13,297 nucleotides of DNA from Methanobrevibacter sp. (GCA_031289975.1 JAITOM010000117.1:1-13297), one strand, 5' to 3'; shown: positions 1 to 7,174, counted from the first letter of the stretch. Made by a program: numbers and translations. Notes: generated from the sequence alone by a model not told the origin.

Positions 1-110
1 TTATTTATTTATTTTTAAAAATAATAATTATAATTTTTTTAATTAAAAATTTGACATTTATGATGTAATTTAAAAAATTTCATTACTTACAAACATTATT
101 TCATACACTA

Positions 111-242
111 TAATTAAAATAAATTTATATTATTTAAAATTTAAAAGTATAGATTTTTATAAATTAATATTTAAAATTAAGTAATTTAATAAAAAAATTT
201 ATCATCCAAAATTTAAGAACCTTTCCAAAATGACTATAATTT
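111..242 (+). repeat. Dispersed ~132-bp intergenic repeat, copy A
   Basis: One of a family of AT-rich repeats found in most gaps of this window. By eye it differs from copy B at only about 11 of 132 positions, with no indels. The most conserved part is the 3' core, CCAAAATTTAAGAACC followed by TTCCAAAATGACTATAATT. It contains no coding frame. The right end lies directly against a GGCACTGTAAAA element beginning at 246. Function is unknown; a non-autonomous mobile element or a conserved 3'-end or terminator-like unit are both possible. Confidence 0.75.
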
Positions 243-245
243 AAA

Positions 246-375
246 GGCACTGTAAAAAAAGGATGGAAATTCGCAACCTGGAATTTGGATTTGTAGCAGA
301 AAAAGTTTAGACCATGTACATGTAATTAAACTTTTATCGTCGGTTTTCAATTGTGAAAATCCATGCTAATTTTAC
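246..375 (+). mobile_element. MITE-like element, unit 1 of a tandem pair
   Basis: The unit begins GGCACTGTAAAA and runs 130 bases to ATTTTAC, where the expected terminal AGTGCC is missing and unit 2 begins immediately. The interior closely parallels unit 2 (shared GGATGGAAATTC, TGGAATTTGGATTT, ACATGTAATTAAACTTTTATC and GTGAAAATCCATGCTAATTTTAC). No transposase is encoded. The GGCACTGT end resembles ends of some IS6-like elements, but this is a resemblance only; the parent element is not identified. Confidence 0.6.
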
Positions 376-533
376 GGCACTGTAAAAAGAGGATGGAAAT
401 TCACAATTTGGAATTTGGATTTTAGCATAAAAACATTAAGCCCATACACATGTAATTAAACTTTTATCAGATGTTTTCAATTTTTCAATTGTGAAAATCC
501 ATGCTAATTTTACAGTGCCAATTTTACAGTGCC
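376..533 (+). mobile_element. MITE-like element with 34-bp terminal inverted repeats, unit 2
   Basis: The left end at 376-409 and the right end at 486-519 are inverted repeats of each other, matching at 28 of 34 positions, including a perfect outer 12 bases (GGCACTGTAAAA / TTTTACAGTGCC) and an inner TTCACAATT block. The last 14 bases (AATTTTACAGTGCC, 506-519) are repeated directly at 520-533, perhaps a trace of the lost end of unit 1 or of replication slippage. At about 144 bases with no ORF it fits a miniature inverted-repeat transposable element. No clear target-site duplication is visible. Confidence 0.65.
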
Positions 534-534
534 A

Positions 535-740
535 TATTTGATGATATAAAAAATAAAATAGAAAATTACTTCAGGCAAACATTCCCCAGATCAGAAAGAA
601 AAAATTATACTTAAAACAATCCAAAGAAGATTATTTAACATTAAGAAGAGCCTGATGGAATAAAAAAGTAGGTAAACCACCCACAACTTGACAAATATTA
701 ACCAATACTTAAAAACATTGATAAACAGAAGATGAGACAA
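535..740 (+). pseudogene. Possible decayed coding remnant
   Basis: This stretch is less AT-biased than its surroundings and has short overlapping open segments in different plus-strand frames, one about 24 residues long ending at about 612 and another about 33 residues long ending near 662. Both are cut by stop codons, as expected for a gene decayed by frameshifts. Its position next to the MITE pair suggests a transposase remnant, but no family motif was recognised. Confidence 0.2.
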
Positions 741-741
741 A

Positions 742-795
742 GGTGAAATTTTATAGACTTAGCTTGGGTGCTGTAAGCTAAACAAGATTTTCACC
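742..795. other. Large imperfect hairpin
   Basis: An inner perfect 7-bp stem (TTAGCTT 759-765 with AAGCTAA 775-781) encloses a GGGTGCTGT loop, and an outer stem pairs GGTGAAA-type sequence at 742-750 with TTTTCACC at 788-795, with an asymmetric internal loop between. It is followed on the plus strand by a second small stem and a run of T. A small structured RNA or the end of a vanished mobile element are both possible; neither is proven. Confidence 0.4.
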
Positions 796-803
796 CGAAT
801 TTA

Positions 804-838
804 ATACTTTCACGAACATTAAGTATGATTTTTTTTAT
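804..838 (+). terminator. Terminator-like stem followed by oligo-T
   Basis: ATACTT (804-809) pairs with AAGTAT (821-826), and a run of eight or more T follows from 829. With the hairpin just upstream it would be a plausible 3' end for a short plus-strand transcript. There is no coding gene directly upstream for it to terminate. Confidence 0.3.
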
Positions 839-928
839 TTTGGTCATGATCTTCCATGAAGAAAATTAGAAATTTTCTGACTTATAAAATCACAGACTTT
901 ATAAATATTAATTTAAAATCATTTATAT

Positions 929-1060
929 TAATCAAAATATATGTATATTATTTAAAATTTAAAATTATATATTTTTATAAAGTAATATTTAAAATTAAAT
1001 AACTTAATAAAAAAATTTTTCATCCAAAATTTAAGAACCATTCCAAAATGATTATAATTT
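929..1060 (+). repeat. Dispersed ~132-bp intergenic repeat, copy B
   Basis: The same length and orientation as copy A at 111-242, with about 11 substitutions by eye and no gaps. It ends just before the promoter region of the Rpn nuclease gene. Copies A and B form direct repeats around the MITE pair and the hairpin segment, so recombination between them could delete or duplicate about 820 bases. Confidence 0.75.
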
Positions 1061-1085
1061 TGTTAATATTAATTTTGTTATAAGT

Positions 1086-1098
1086 AATATTTATATAG
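1086..1098 (+). promoter_or_regulatory. Archaeal TATA-box candidate for the Rpn gene
   Basis: TTTATATA at 1090-1097, preceded by AGTAATA, fits the archaeal TATA box consensus. Transcription would be expected to start about 25 bases downstream, near 1118-1122, leaving a leader of roughly 65 bases before the ATG at 1185. In DNA this AT-rich such matches also arise by chance. Confidence 0.4.
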
Positions 1099-1184
1099 TA
1101 TGAATTTCAATTTATTATAATACTATTTAAATAAAATAATTAAAATCTAAAAATAGTAAAAAAGTTGGATAATGTGTTTAAATT

Positions 1185-2051
1185 ATGATTAAAAAAGAGG
1201 ATAATATTTTAAAAGACTATATATTTAAAATTATTTTTGGACGAGTTGCATCAAAGGAATTATTAGAAGATTTTCTTGAAAGAATACTTGATATAAAAGT
1301 TGAAGTTGCACAAATTGTTAATAATGAAATAATTCGAGAAGCACATGAATCTAAGAGTTCAAGCTTGGATTTAGTAATTATAACAAAAAATGGTGACATA
1401 ATAACTATCGAAGTTCAAAATGAATCTTATGTTGGGATGGAAAAAAGAATAAAACATTATTCTGATAGATTGGGTTCTACAATGCTTAAAAAAGGAGATG
1501 ATTACTGTAAATCACATAAAGTGATTTCAATAGCAATACTAAATCACAAAATTTATAAGCAGAAAAAAGATAAATATAAACATGTCTTTAAAATATTAAA
1601 TACTGAAGATCAATCTATCTATGATGATGATCCATTGGAGATAATCATCTTTGATAAGATGAAAAAAGAAAATTATAATATAAATAATCCTCGTGATCGC
1701 ATTTTCATGTATCTATATGGATTATTAAATGATAATGAACTCAAAACAGTCCTTGCTGAAGATAGTTTAATAAGAAGAATAGAGGAGACTAAAAATATGA
1801 TCTCAAAAAGTCAAGAAGCAGAAATTTTAAAAATAGAAATTGAAAAAAGACAAATGGATGAGCAAATCCGATTAGAAACCGTAAAAAAAGAAAGTGAACA
1901 AAAAGGTATAGAGAAAGGTATAAAAGAAGGTGAAGAAAAAGAAAAATTCAAGTTTGCTTTAAAATTAAAAAATAAAGGTTTTTCTTTGGATGAAATTAGT
2001 GAAATAACTGAATTACCATTTGAAAAAGTAAAAAATCTAATCTCAAAATAA
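1185..2051 (+). CDS. Rpn-family PD-(D/E)XK nuclease / putative transposase
   Basis: This protein of 288 residues matches the Rpn family (recombination-promoting nuclease, PDDEXK_2), whose bacterial RpnA-type members are Mg-dependent DNA endonucleases that raise RecA-independent recombination. The N-terminus (KDYIFKIIFG, residues 10-19) is the usual opening of the family. The nuclease core is visible as D62 in SLDLVIITKNGD and E76-x-Q78 in ITIEVQN, the D...ExQ variant. Residues about 205-256 are a charged, probably coiled-coil stretch with the typical GIEKGIKEGEEKEK signature, and the C-terminal helix pair (257-287, GFSLDEISEITELPFEKVKNLI) is also typical. The first ATG is used; the ribosome binding site is weak. 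The gene stands alone, with intergenic-repeat sequence on both sides, consistent with frequent gain and loss of this family. The cellular role in archaea is not established. Confidence 0.85.
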   Translation: MIKKEDNILKDYIFKIIFGRVASKELLEDFLERILDIKVEVAQIVNNEIIREAHESKSSSLDLVIITKNGDIITIEVQNESYVGMEKRIKHYSDRLGSTMLKKGDDYCKSHKVISIAILNHKIYKQKKDKYKHVFKILNTEDQSIYDDDPLEIIIFDKMKKENYNINNPRDRIFMYLYGLLNDNELKTVLAEDSLIRRIEETKNMISKSQEAEILKIEIEKRQMDEQIRLETVKKESEQKGIEKGIKEGEEKEKFKFALKLKNKGFSLDEISEITELPFEKVKNLISK

Positions 2052-2147
2052 TTAGAGAGTGCAAAAATGTGTGGAGATTTTGTAAATTTTGGATTTTTAT
2101 ATATAAATTAAATTTAAAACAGAATATTAATTATTTCAATCTTTATA

Positions 2148-2190
2148 AATTATAAAGTTCTCTAAAATGACTATTCTTTAAAATGACTAT
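2148..2190 (+). repeat. Fragment of the dispersed intergenic repeat, with duplicated end motif
   Basis: AAGTTCTCTAAAATGACTAT matches the 3' core of the 132-bp repeat (AAGAACCTTTCCAAAATGACTAT) imperfectly, and TTTAAAATGACTAT follows as a second copy of the end motif. A similar doubling of the end motif occurs in the fragment at 9836-9886. Confidence 0.4.
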
Positions 2191-2523
2191 ATTATGTTTT
2201 TATATTTTTTTAGCAAATCGATTTTTTTATTTCCAATTTCAACTAATTGAAACTTAGCATAATTTACTTTAACTTTATCATCTGAATCTATTTCTATCTG
2301 TTGATTAGCAATATGAGCAAGTGCTTCCTCATATTTTCGAGTTTTTTCTAATTATTTTTGAAGTTTAGTATTATTTTTAGTAGCATGAGCTTTTTCTTCA
2401 TCATCACTACTGTTTCTTATCACTTGTTCGTTATTTAATATTTCCCTTTCAATCGCTTTTGTGTTTTATGTAAGTAATCTGTTTAACACGAGCAACAGTA
2501 TCAGATAACTGCTTAATCCCAAG
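2187..2523 (-). pseudogene. Decayed minus-strand gene remnant
   Basis: On the minus strand from 2459 to 2187 a 91-codon frame is open except for a single TAA at 2354-2352, and encodes a charged, helical protein tail (KAIEREILNNEQ ... KYEEALAHIANQQIEIDSD ... EIGNKKIDLLKKYKNII). Upstream, from about 2523, a second frame reads ILGIKQLSDTVARVKQITYI, offset from the first, so a frameshift near 2460 is likely. Base composition is less extreme than in the flanking spacers, which supports former coding. It could be the C-terminal part of a transposase or of a coiled-coil protein; no family is recognised. Confidence 0.4.
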
Positions 2524-2526
2524 AAT

Positions 2527-2545
2527 CTACGACCTTAGGTCGTAG
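2527..2545. repeat. Perfect 19-base palindromic hairpin, IS200/IS605-end-like
   Basis: CTACGACCT and AGGTCGTAG are perfect 9-base inverted repeats around a single T. The block is strikingly GC-rich for this neighbourhood and is followed by TATTTCAA. Subterminal hairpins of this kind, followed by a TTCAA-type end, are typical of the right ends of IS200/IS605 and TnpB-only elements, where they also form part of the guide RNA scaffold. No tnpA or tnpB gene is visible next to it, so it would be a solitary relic end. It could alternatively be a transcript-end hairpin. Confidence 0.4.
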
Positions 2546-2657
2546 TATTTCAATAATGTAATAAAATAAATAAGGAATAAAGAATATATAAAAAATAAAA
2601 GATAAAAAAAGTAAAAATCATTTAAATAATAAAGTTCATATTTAAACATAAGCTATT

Positions 2658-2672
2658 ATCATTATAAATATG
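2658..2672 (+). promoter_or_regulatory. Archaeal TATA-box candidate for the U32 gene
   Basis: TTATAAATA at 2662-2670 resembles an archaeal TATA box. A start site about 25 bases downstream, near 2690, would leave a short leader before the ATG at 2711 and would exclude the upstream TTG at 2684 as the translation start. Confidence 0.35.
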
Positions 2673-2710
2673 ATTAAAAAATATTGGCATTATATATTGG
2701 GTTTAAAAAG

Positions 2711-5413
2711 ATGGTTATGGAATTATTAGCTCCTGCAGGATCATATGATGTTTTTAAAATAGCTGTTAATACTGGATCTGATGCAGTTTATTTATCAGGA
2801 AAACAGTTTGGAGCTCGAGCATTTGCAGAAAATTTTACTATGGAAGAAATTGAAAAAAGTGTGAAATATGCTCATTTAAATAATGTTAAGGTTTTTATCA
2901 CAATCAACACATTAATAAATAATTTTGAAATAATAGATTTCCTAAAATATGTATTTAAACTCTACAAAATTGGTGTTGATGCAGTTATTGTCCAAGATTT
3001 TGGGGCTTTAAAATTAATTCGAACAATTTTTCCAGATATGAAAATCCATGCTTCAACACAAATGGGACTAAATAATTATTATTCCACATTATGGGCTTCA
3101 AAAAATGGAATTTCACGAGTTATATTTCCTCGTGAACTTAGTCTTGATGAAATTAGTATTATAGGTTCAAAATTAAAAGAAAATGGAATTAATTTAGAAT
3201 TGGAAGTTTTCGCTCATGGAGCTATTTGTTATTCTATTTCTGGAAATTGTTATATTTCTTCATTAAACACGGGTAGAAGTGGTAATAGAGGAGCTTGTAC
3301 TCAACCATGTAGAAGAGAATATATATTGAAGTACAAAGGACATAAGATTGATAATGGATATTTATTATCGACACATGATTTAAATACTGCAGAAAATTTA
3401 GATAAAATTTCAAAAGCAGGTGTTGATTCCATTAAATTAGAAGGTAGAATGAAGTCAGAAGATTATGTTGGAACCATTGTAAATAGCTATAGAAACATTT
3501 TAGATAAGAAAGAAAAAGAATTTAAAGACGATTTAAATCTGGTTTTCAATCGAAAATTTACAAAAGGTTATCTCTTAGATGAAAAACCTGGAGATGTTAT
3601 GGGTCGTGAAAGTTCAGGTCATACTGGATTTTATATTGGAGATATTGTAGAGATAAGCAATGAAGAAGAGTTTATTGTTAATGATAAAAATAAATTTAAA
3701 ACTAATTCTAATAAAAATAATTCTAATTATAATAAATCTAATTATAAAAATAATTCTAATAAAAATAATTCTAATTTTAATAAATCTAATTATAATAAAA
3801 AATCTAAAAAATATGATAAAATAAAAAATAATTATGCCAATGAAAATATTTATAGGGTTAAGGAAATTAAAGTTAATAAAGAAAATCATGTTGATATTAA
3901 AATAGGTGATGGAATAGCTTTTAAGTATAATGATAAGATTAAAGGAATATATGTTGATAATATAATAGAACAAAATGATAATTACATCATGTTCAATACA
4001 ACTCGTAATGTTAGAGTTGGAGATAAAGTTTTTATAAGTTATTCACATTTACTTCATAAAGAACTTAAAAAATACAAAAAAGAATATATTCAACCTAAAA
4101 TACCTCTGTCATTAAATATTTCTTTAAACAAATATTTAGAAATTTTCATGAAAGTTGAATTTAATTTAAACAATAACAAAATTGAATTTAGTTATTCCTC
4201 ATCAGCAAGTTTTCAAAAAGCTATTAATCGCCCCACATCAATTAAAGAAATTGAAAAACAGCTGTATAAAACAGGGAACACACCATTTTTCATGGGAAAA
4301 ATTGAAATAGCTAATTTTTCTAATGATCTTTTTATTCCTACATCACAATTAAATAATTTACGGCGTGAGATATTAGATGAAGCTTCTAAACATCTATTAA
4401 AACATTATAAACCTAATAAAAAAGAAATTGACTCTGTAAATTATAGATTAAATTCATTTATTAAAAATTATAAATCTAAAAAATTAGAAAATTCTAAAAA
4501 ATTGGAATTATCTGTTATCGTTGATAATTTAAGTCTTATTAAAATTGCTTCAAGCTATCATATAAAAAAAATATATTTTGATCCATCTTATTTATACAAT
4601 ACTTCTACTGATTATTTCAATAGTATTGAAAAACTATTACTTGAAGCAGTGATAGAGATGCATATAAACAATCCAACTAAAACACTCGAACTTGTTTGGG
4701 TTTTACCATCTTTTATAAATGATGATGAAGTAGAGAAATCCATAGAAATATTCAATAATTTAAAAAATGAAGGAATTGAATTATCAATAATGACCGATAC
4801 TCCTGGGCTTAACAATTTATTTGACTGTAAGATGTATGGTGCTCATAACTTAAACTTGTGGAATAGTTATTCATGTGAAAATCTAAAAGATTCTGGTTTT
4901 AATAGCTTAATATTGTCTCCAGAATTATCATATGCCGAGATCAAAGAGTTAAATTTAAACTATGGTGAAGATGATCCTGACCTTGAACTCATTGTTCATG
5001 GAAACTTAGAAGTAATTGTTAGCTATGATGATTTTTCCAGTTTAAACAATGGTAGAGATCTTATAATCAATAATAATTCAGATTATGCAATATTAGAAGA
5101 TAAAAAAAGAAAAAAATTTAAGTATAGGGTTCATTTTGATTTCAATAAAAAAAGTCACATTATAAATAAAGATTGTTTATGTTTAATTGATGAATTGGAT
5201 AAGATTAAAAAACTTGGACTTAGCTTTATTGTTTTAGATTGTAAATTTTCAAATAAAAGTTACGTATCACAAATTATCTCACTTTATTTAGATGGAATGA
5301 AAAATTCTGATAAGAAAAGATTAAATTCAATTAAAAAAGAAGTTTTATCTATTTCCCATTCATATCTTAATAAAGATAATTTCTTATATGGTCGTATCCA
5401 TGAAAAAGATTAA
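2711..5413 (+). CDS. Large U32 peptidase-family protein (probable RNA hydroxylation enzyme)
   Basis: The protein has about 900 residues. It opens with the family's MELLAPAGSYDVFKIAVNTG barrel start and carries the U32 signature EVFAHGAICYSISGNCYIS near residues 165-183. Cysteines at about 173, 180, 196 and 200 are placed like iron-sulfur ligands described in RlhA/TrhP/UbiU-type U32 proteins. The region RPTSIKEIEKQLYKTGNTPF ... FIPTSQLNNLRREILDE (roughly 520-580) is the collagenase-like (DUF3656) part found in RlhA. Characterised bacterial relatives such as RlhA and TrhP hydroxylate rRNA or tRNA with prephenate rather than acting as proteases, so RNA modification is the better guess. A low-complexity Asn/Lys/Ser insertion lies at about 332-373, and a further C-terminal domain (about 615-900) makes the protein longer than RlhA (about 650). 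ATG 2711 (or 2717) is preferred over the in-frame TTG at 2684 because family members begin at MELLAPAGS and because of the TATA-box position. Confidence 0.85.
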   Translation: MVMELLAPAGSYDVFKIAVNTGSDAVYLSGKQFGARAFAENFTMEEIEKSVKYAHLNNVKVFITINTLINNFEIIDFLKYVFKLYKIGVDAVIVQDFGALKLIRTIFPDMKIHASTQMGLNNYYSTLWASKNGISRVIFPRELSLDEISIIGSKLKENGINLELEVFAHGAICYSISGNCYISSLNTGRSGNRGACTQPCRREYILKYKGHKIDNGYLLSTHDLNTAENLDKISKAGVDSIKLEGRMKSEDYVGTIVNSYRNILDKKEKEFKDDLNLVFNRKFTKGYLLDEKPGDVMGRESSGHTGFYIGDIVEISNEEEFIVNDKNKFKTNSNKNNSNYNKSNYKNNSNKNNSNFNKSNYNKKSKKYDKIKNNYANENIYRVKEIKVNKENHVDIKIGDGIAFKYNDKIKGIYVDNIIEQNDNYIMFNTTRNVRVGDKVFISYSHLLHKELKKYKKEYIQPKIPLSLNISLNKYLEIFMKVEFNLNNNKIEFSYSSSASFQKAINRPTSIKEIEKQLYKTGNTPFFMGKIEIANFSNDLFIPTSQLNNLRREILDEASKHLLKHYKPNKKEIDSVNYRLNSFIKNYKSKKLENSKKLELSVIVDNLSLIKIASSYHIKKIYFDPSYLYNTSTDYFNSIEKLLLEAVIEMHINNPTKTLELVWVLPSFINDDEVEKSIEIFNNLKNEGIELSIMTDTPGLNNLFDCKMYGAHNLNLWNSYSCENLKDSGFNSLILSPELSYAEIKELNLNYGEDDPDLELIVHGNLEVIVSYDDFSSLNNGRDLIINNNSDYAILEDKKRKKFKYRVHFDFNKKSHIINKDCLCLIDELDKIKKLGLSFIVLDCKFSNKSYVSQIISLYLDGMKNSDKKRLNSIKKEVLSISHSYLNKDNFLYGRIHEKD
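3704..3799 (+). repeat. 48-bp tandem repeat encoding an Asn/Lys/Ser-rich insertion
   Basis: Two consecutive 48-base units within the U32 gene encode NSNKNNSNYNKSNYKN and NSNKNNSNFNKSNYNK. They are themselves built from smaller AAT/AAA/TCT codon runs. The insertion lies between the barrel domain and the following domain, in a probable surface loop, and keeps frame. It most likely arose by replication slippage. Confidence 0.8.
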
Positions 5414-5444
5414 TTTAATTTCATCATATAATTCTGAAAAAGTA

Positions 5445-5473
5445 AATATAATTTTTTAATTAATTTTTTAATA
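5445..5473 (+). terminator. Oligo-T terminator candidate after the U32 gene
   Basis: Two runs of six T (ATAATTTTTTAATTAATTTT onwards) lie 35-55 bases after the stop codon. Archaeal RNA polymerase terminates at oligo-T stretches without needing a hairpin, so this is a plausible 3' end. Background T content is high. Confidence 0.35.
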
Positions 5474-5474
5474 G

Positions 5475-5585
5475 TATATGCATTATGGAAAAGTTCTTAA
5501 ATTTTAAAACACTGACCTTTTTTTATTAATTTATTACACTTCCACTCTATAAAAATCTATAATTTAAATAATATGAATATATTTT
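5475..5585 (-). repeat. Dispersed intergenic repeat, copy E (inverted, diverged)
   Basis: Read on the minus strand this matches the 132-bp family at both ends: AATCAAAATATATTCATATT at the start and AAAATTTAAGAACTTTTCCA near the end. The middle is diverged and shortened. It lies head-to-tail with copy D, sharing the short TAATCAAAAT boundary at 5581-5590. Confidence 0.55.
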
Positions 5586-5714
5586 GATTATAGTCATTTT
5601 GGAAAAGTTCTTAAATTTGGGATGATAATTTTTTTCATTGAATTATTTAATTTTAAATATTAATTTATAAAAATTTATAATTTTAAATTTTAAATAATAT
5701 AAATTTATTTTAAA
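5586..5714 (-). repeat. Dispersed intergenic repeat, copy D (inverted)
   Basis: Read on the minus strand this is a close match to copies A and B over the full length, including ATCATCCCAAATTTAAGAAC and TTTTCCAAAATGACTATAAT. With copy E it forms a tandem pair in the gap between the convergent U32 gene and the small hypothetical gene. The rest of that gap, about 5715-5830, is A/T-only spacer in which nothing else was recognised. Confidence 0.7.
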
Positions 5715-5830
5715 TAATATAAACAATTTTAAATAAATATATTTTAATAATATTTATTTTTAAAAAAGTTATTTATTAAAAACTTTATTTATTCCACCAT
5801 ATTTAAAAACTTTTCAAACAGAACTATATT

Positions 5831-6160
5831 TTATAACTTCCAATTATCTTCTATTTTTTTAACACATTCTTTTAGTGTACCTTCTTTTATAACTATAATT
5901 CTTCTTTTATGAGGATACTGAAGAGAACATTTAGTGTAATATTCATCAAAAACAGCTATCCTATATAAAAGTTCATATTTACTTTCAATACAGGATTCAT
6001 GATAAACATAAACCCAATTTTTATAATATTTAACTTTTGTAATAGCTTTTTTAAGTTTTGGAATTTTATTTATTTCTTCCTTAACAGTTTTTATTAATTT
6101 TTCTTTTTCACGACCCTCTAATTTTTTAGGGTTTCCATGATATAAAATTTCATCATCCAT
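5831..6160 (-). CDS. Small hypothetical protein (109 residues)
   Basis: An intact 109-residue frame starts at an ATG preceded by AAGGATAGTGAT, which contains a GTGAT ribosome-binding element suited to methanogen 16S rRNA, so it is probably a real gene. The protein is soluble and basic, with no signal peptide or membrane segment. The N-terminal third is Lys/Glu-rich and helical (REKEKLIKTVKEEINKIPKL). The second half looks like alternating strands (NWVYVYHESC, RRIIVIKEGTL) with cysteines at 57, 78 and 99, not spaced as a metal site. The family is not recognised. It converges on the U32 gene and diverges from thpR, with repeat copies downstream. Confidence 0.6.
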   Translation of the reverse strand: MDDEILYHGNPKKLEGREKEKLIKTVKEEINKIPKLKKAITKVKYYKNWVYVYHESCIESKYELLYRIAVFDEYYTKCSLQYPHKRRIIVIKEGTLKECVKKIEDNWKL

Positions 6161-6212
6161 TTAATCACTATCCTTAAGAATTTTTCTTTGAAATATAGTC
6201 TGAGACATTAAT

Positions 6213-6404
6213 TTATTTGAAATACATTAAGACATTATTCTTTGTTTTGTTTCCATTAGTGTTAAGGTGTTTTTCAATAGCTGTTGAAGCATGAGAAAAA
6301 CTAATCTCAAAATTTGTTTGATAATTTTCTAATAGTTCTTTACTAAATAAATCCTTATTTTTAGTAAGTAAATCTTTTTTCTGGATTAATTTATTATGAT
6401 TCCT
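6213..6404 (-). pseudogene. Start-less 63-codon reading frame, probable gene remnant
   Basis: A minus-strand frame of 63 codons is bounded by TAA upstream and has no ATG, GTG or TTG near its beginning. It encodes a hydrophilic, helical segment (KKDLLTKNKDLFSKELLENY ... SHASTAIEKHLNTNGNKTKN). The amino-acid make-up looks protein-like rather than random A/T spacer, so it may be the tail of a decayed gene upstream of the 109-residue gene on the same strand. No family is recognised. The rest of the 6161-6588 gap holds only the thpR promoter region. Confidence 0.3.
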
Positions 6405-6588
6405 TTAATCACTAGTCAATGTGTTCTTACTATGTTATCTTTAAAATTTTCATTAATGTACTGTAAACTTTGAGTTTTTTTAAAAACTATATTTTATATC
6501 TTTTAGAAATATAATTTTTATACTTAACTTATTAATTCAATAATTATGAAATAATTTTAATTTAAAAAATTTAATAAAGGATGATTTT

Positions 6589-7155
6589 ATGAAAACTGAA
6601 AAATATAGGGGATTTTTAGCTATTGATATTACTGATGAGAATATAGTTAACAATATTAATAAGTTTCAAAATGAACTTAAAAAAGCTAACGCTAACATAA
6701 GATATGTTAATAAAGAAAATTTACATTTTACTCTTAAATTTTTTGGAAAAATAGATAGTAAACAAATTTATGAGATTTCAAAAGTAGTAAAAGAGACAAT
6801 TAACGATTTTAAACCTTTTAAAATAGCTATTAATGGAACTGGTGTATTTCCAAATGAAAGTAATATGAAAATCATCTATGTAGGAATTTCAGAGTCTAGA
6901 GACTTTTTACAATTACAAAAAACCTTAGATAAAAAATTTGAAACCTTAGGATTTAAATTAGAAAAGAAACATATTGGTCATTTAACGGTAGGAAGATTGA
7001 AAAATTTAAAAAACAAAAAAAATGTTAGAGAAATAATAAAAGAATTTGAAGAGAGAGAAATAGGGGAACTAACAATTTCTAAAATATCTCTAAAAAAAAG
7101 CGAATTGACTTCTGATGGTCCAAACTATACTGATTTAGAAGTTTTTGAACTTTAA
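6589..7155 (+). CDS. thpR: RNA 2',3'-cyclic phosphodiesterase (ThpR, 2H family; 2'-5' RNA ligase)
   Basis: This 188-residue protein has the expected length for ThpR/LigT. Both catalytic signatures of the 2H phosphoesterase family are present: H46-F-T48-L in ENLHFTLKFFG, and H131-L-T133-V in HIGHLTVGRL. The two His-x-Thr motifs hydrolyse RNA 2',3'-cyclic phosphates to 2'-phosphates and can join tRNA half-molecules through a 2'-5' bond in vitro. The N-terminus (YRGFLAIDIT) also fits the family. The ATG has a good ribosome binding site, AAAGGATGATTTT, with a GGATGAT core. In many archaea thpR sits directly before the CCA-adding enzyme gene; here the downstream gap contains only a repeat, so that linkage is lost or lies elsewhere. 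The cytoplasmic RNA-processing role is well established for the family, but the physiological substrate in methanogens is not. Confidence 0.93.
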   Translation: MKTEKYRGFLAIDITDENIVNNINKFQNELKKANANIRYVNKENLHFTLKFFGKIDSKQIYEISKVVKETINDFKPFKIAINGTGVFPNESNMKIIYVGISESRDFLQLQKTLDKKFETLGFKLEKKHIGHLTVGRLKNLKNKKNVREIIKEFEEREIGELTISKISLKKSELTSDGPNYTDLEVFEL

Positions 7156-7174
7156 TTTTTACTTAATTTTTTTA
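7152..7174 (+). terminator. Oligo-T terminator candidate after thpR
   Basis: TTTAATTTTTACTTAATTTT and three further T overlap and follow the thpR stop codon. The T5 and T7 runs are what archaeal termination needs. T-rich background lowers the confidence. Confidence 0.35.

Noticed and set aside
246..533. CRISPR array
   Set aside because: Only two long units with no spacers and with inverted ends; the pattern is that of a MITE pair.
2684..2710. In-frame TTG start extending the U32 protein by nine residues
   Set aside because: Family members begin at MELLAPAGS, and the TATA-box candidate at 2662-2670 would put the transcript start at or after the TTG.
3614..3973. Minus-strand 119-codon frame rich in Ile and Phe
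   Set aside because: It is the antisense shadow of the Asn/Lys/Ser repeat region of the U32 gene, has no ribosome binding site and an artificial composition.
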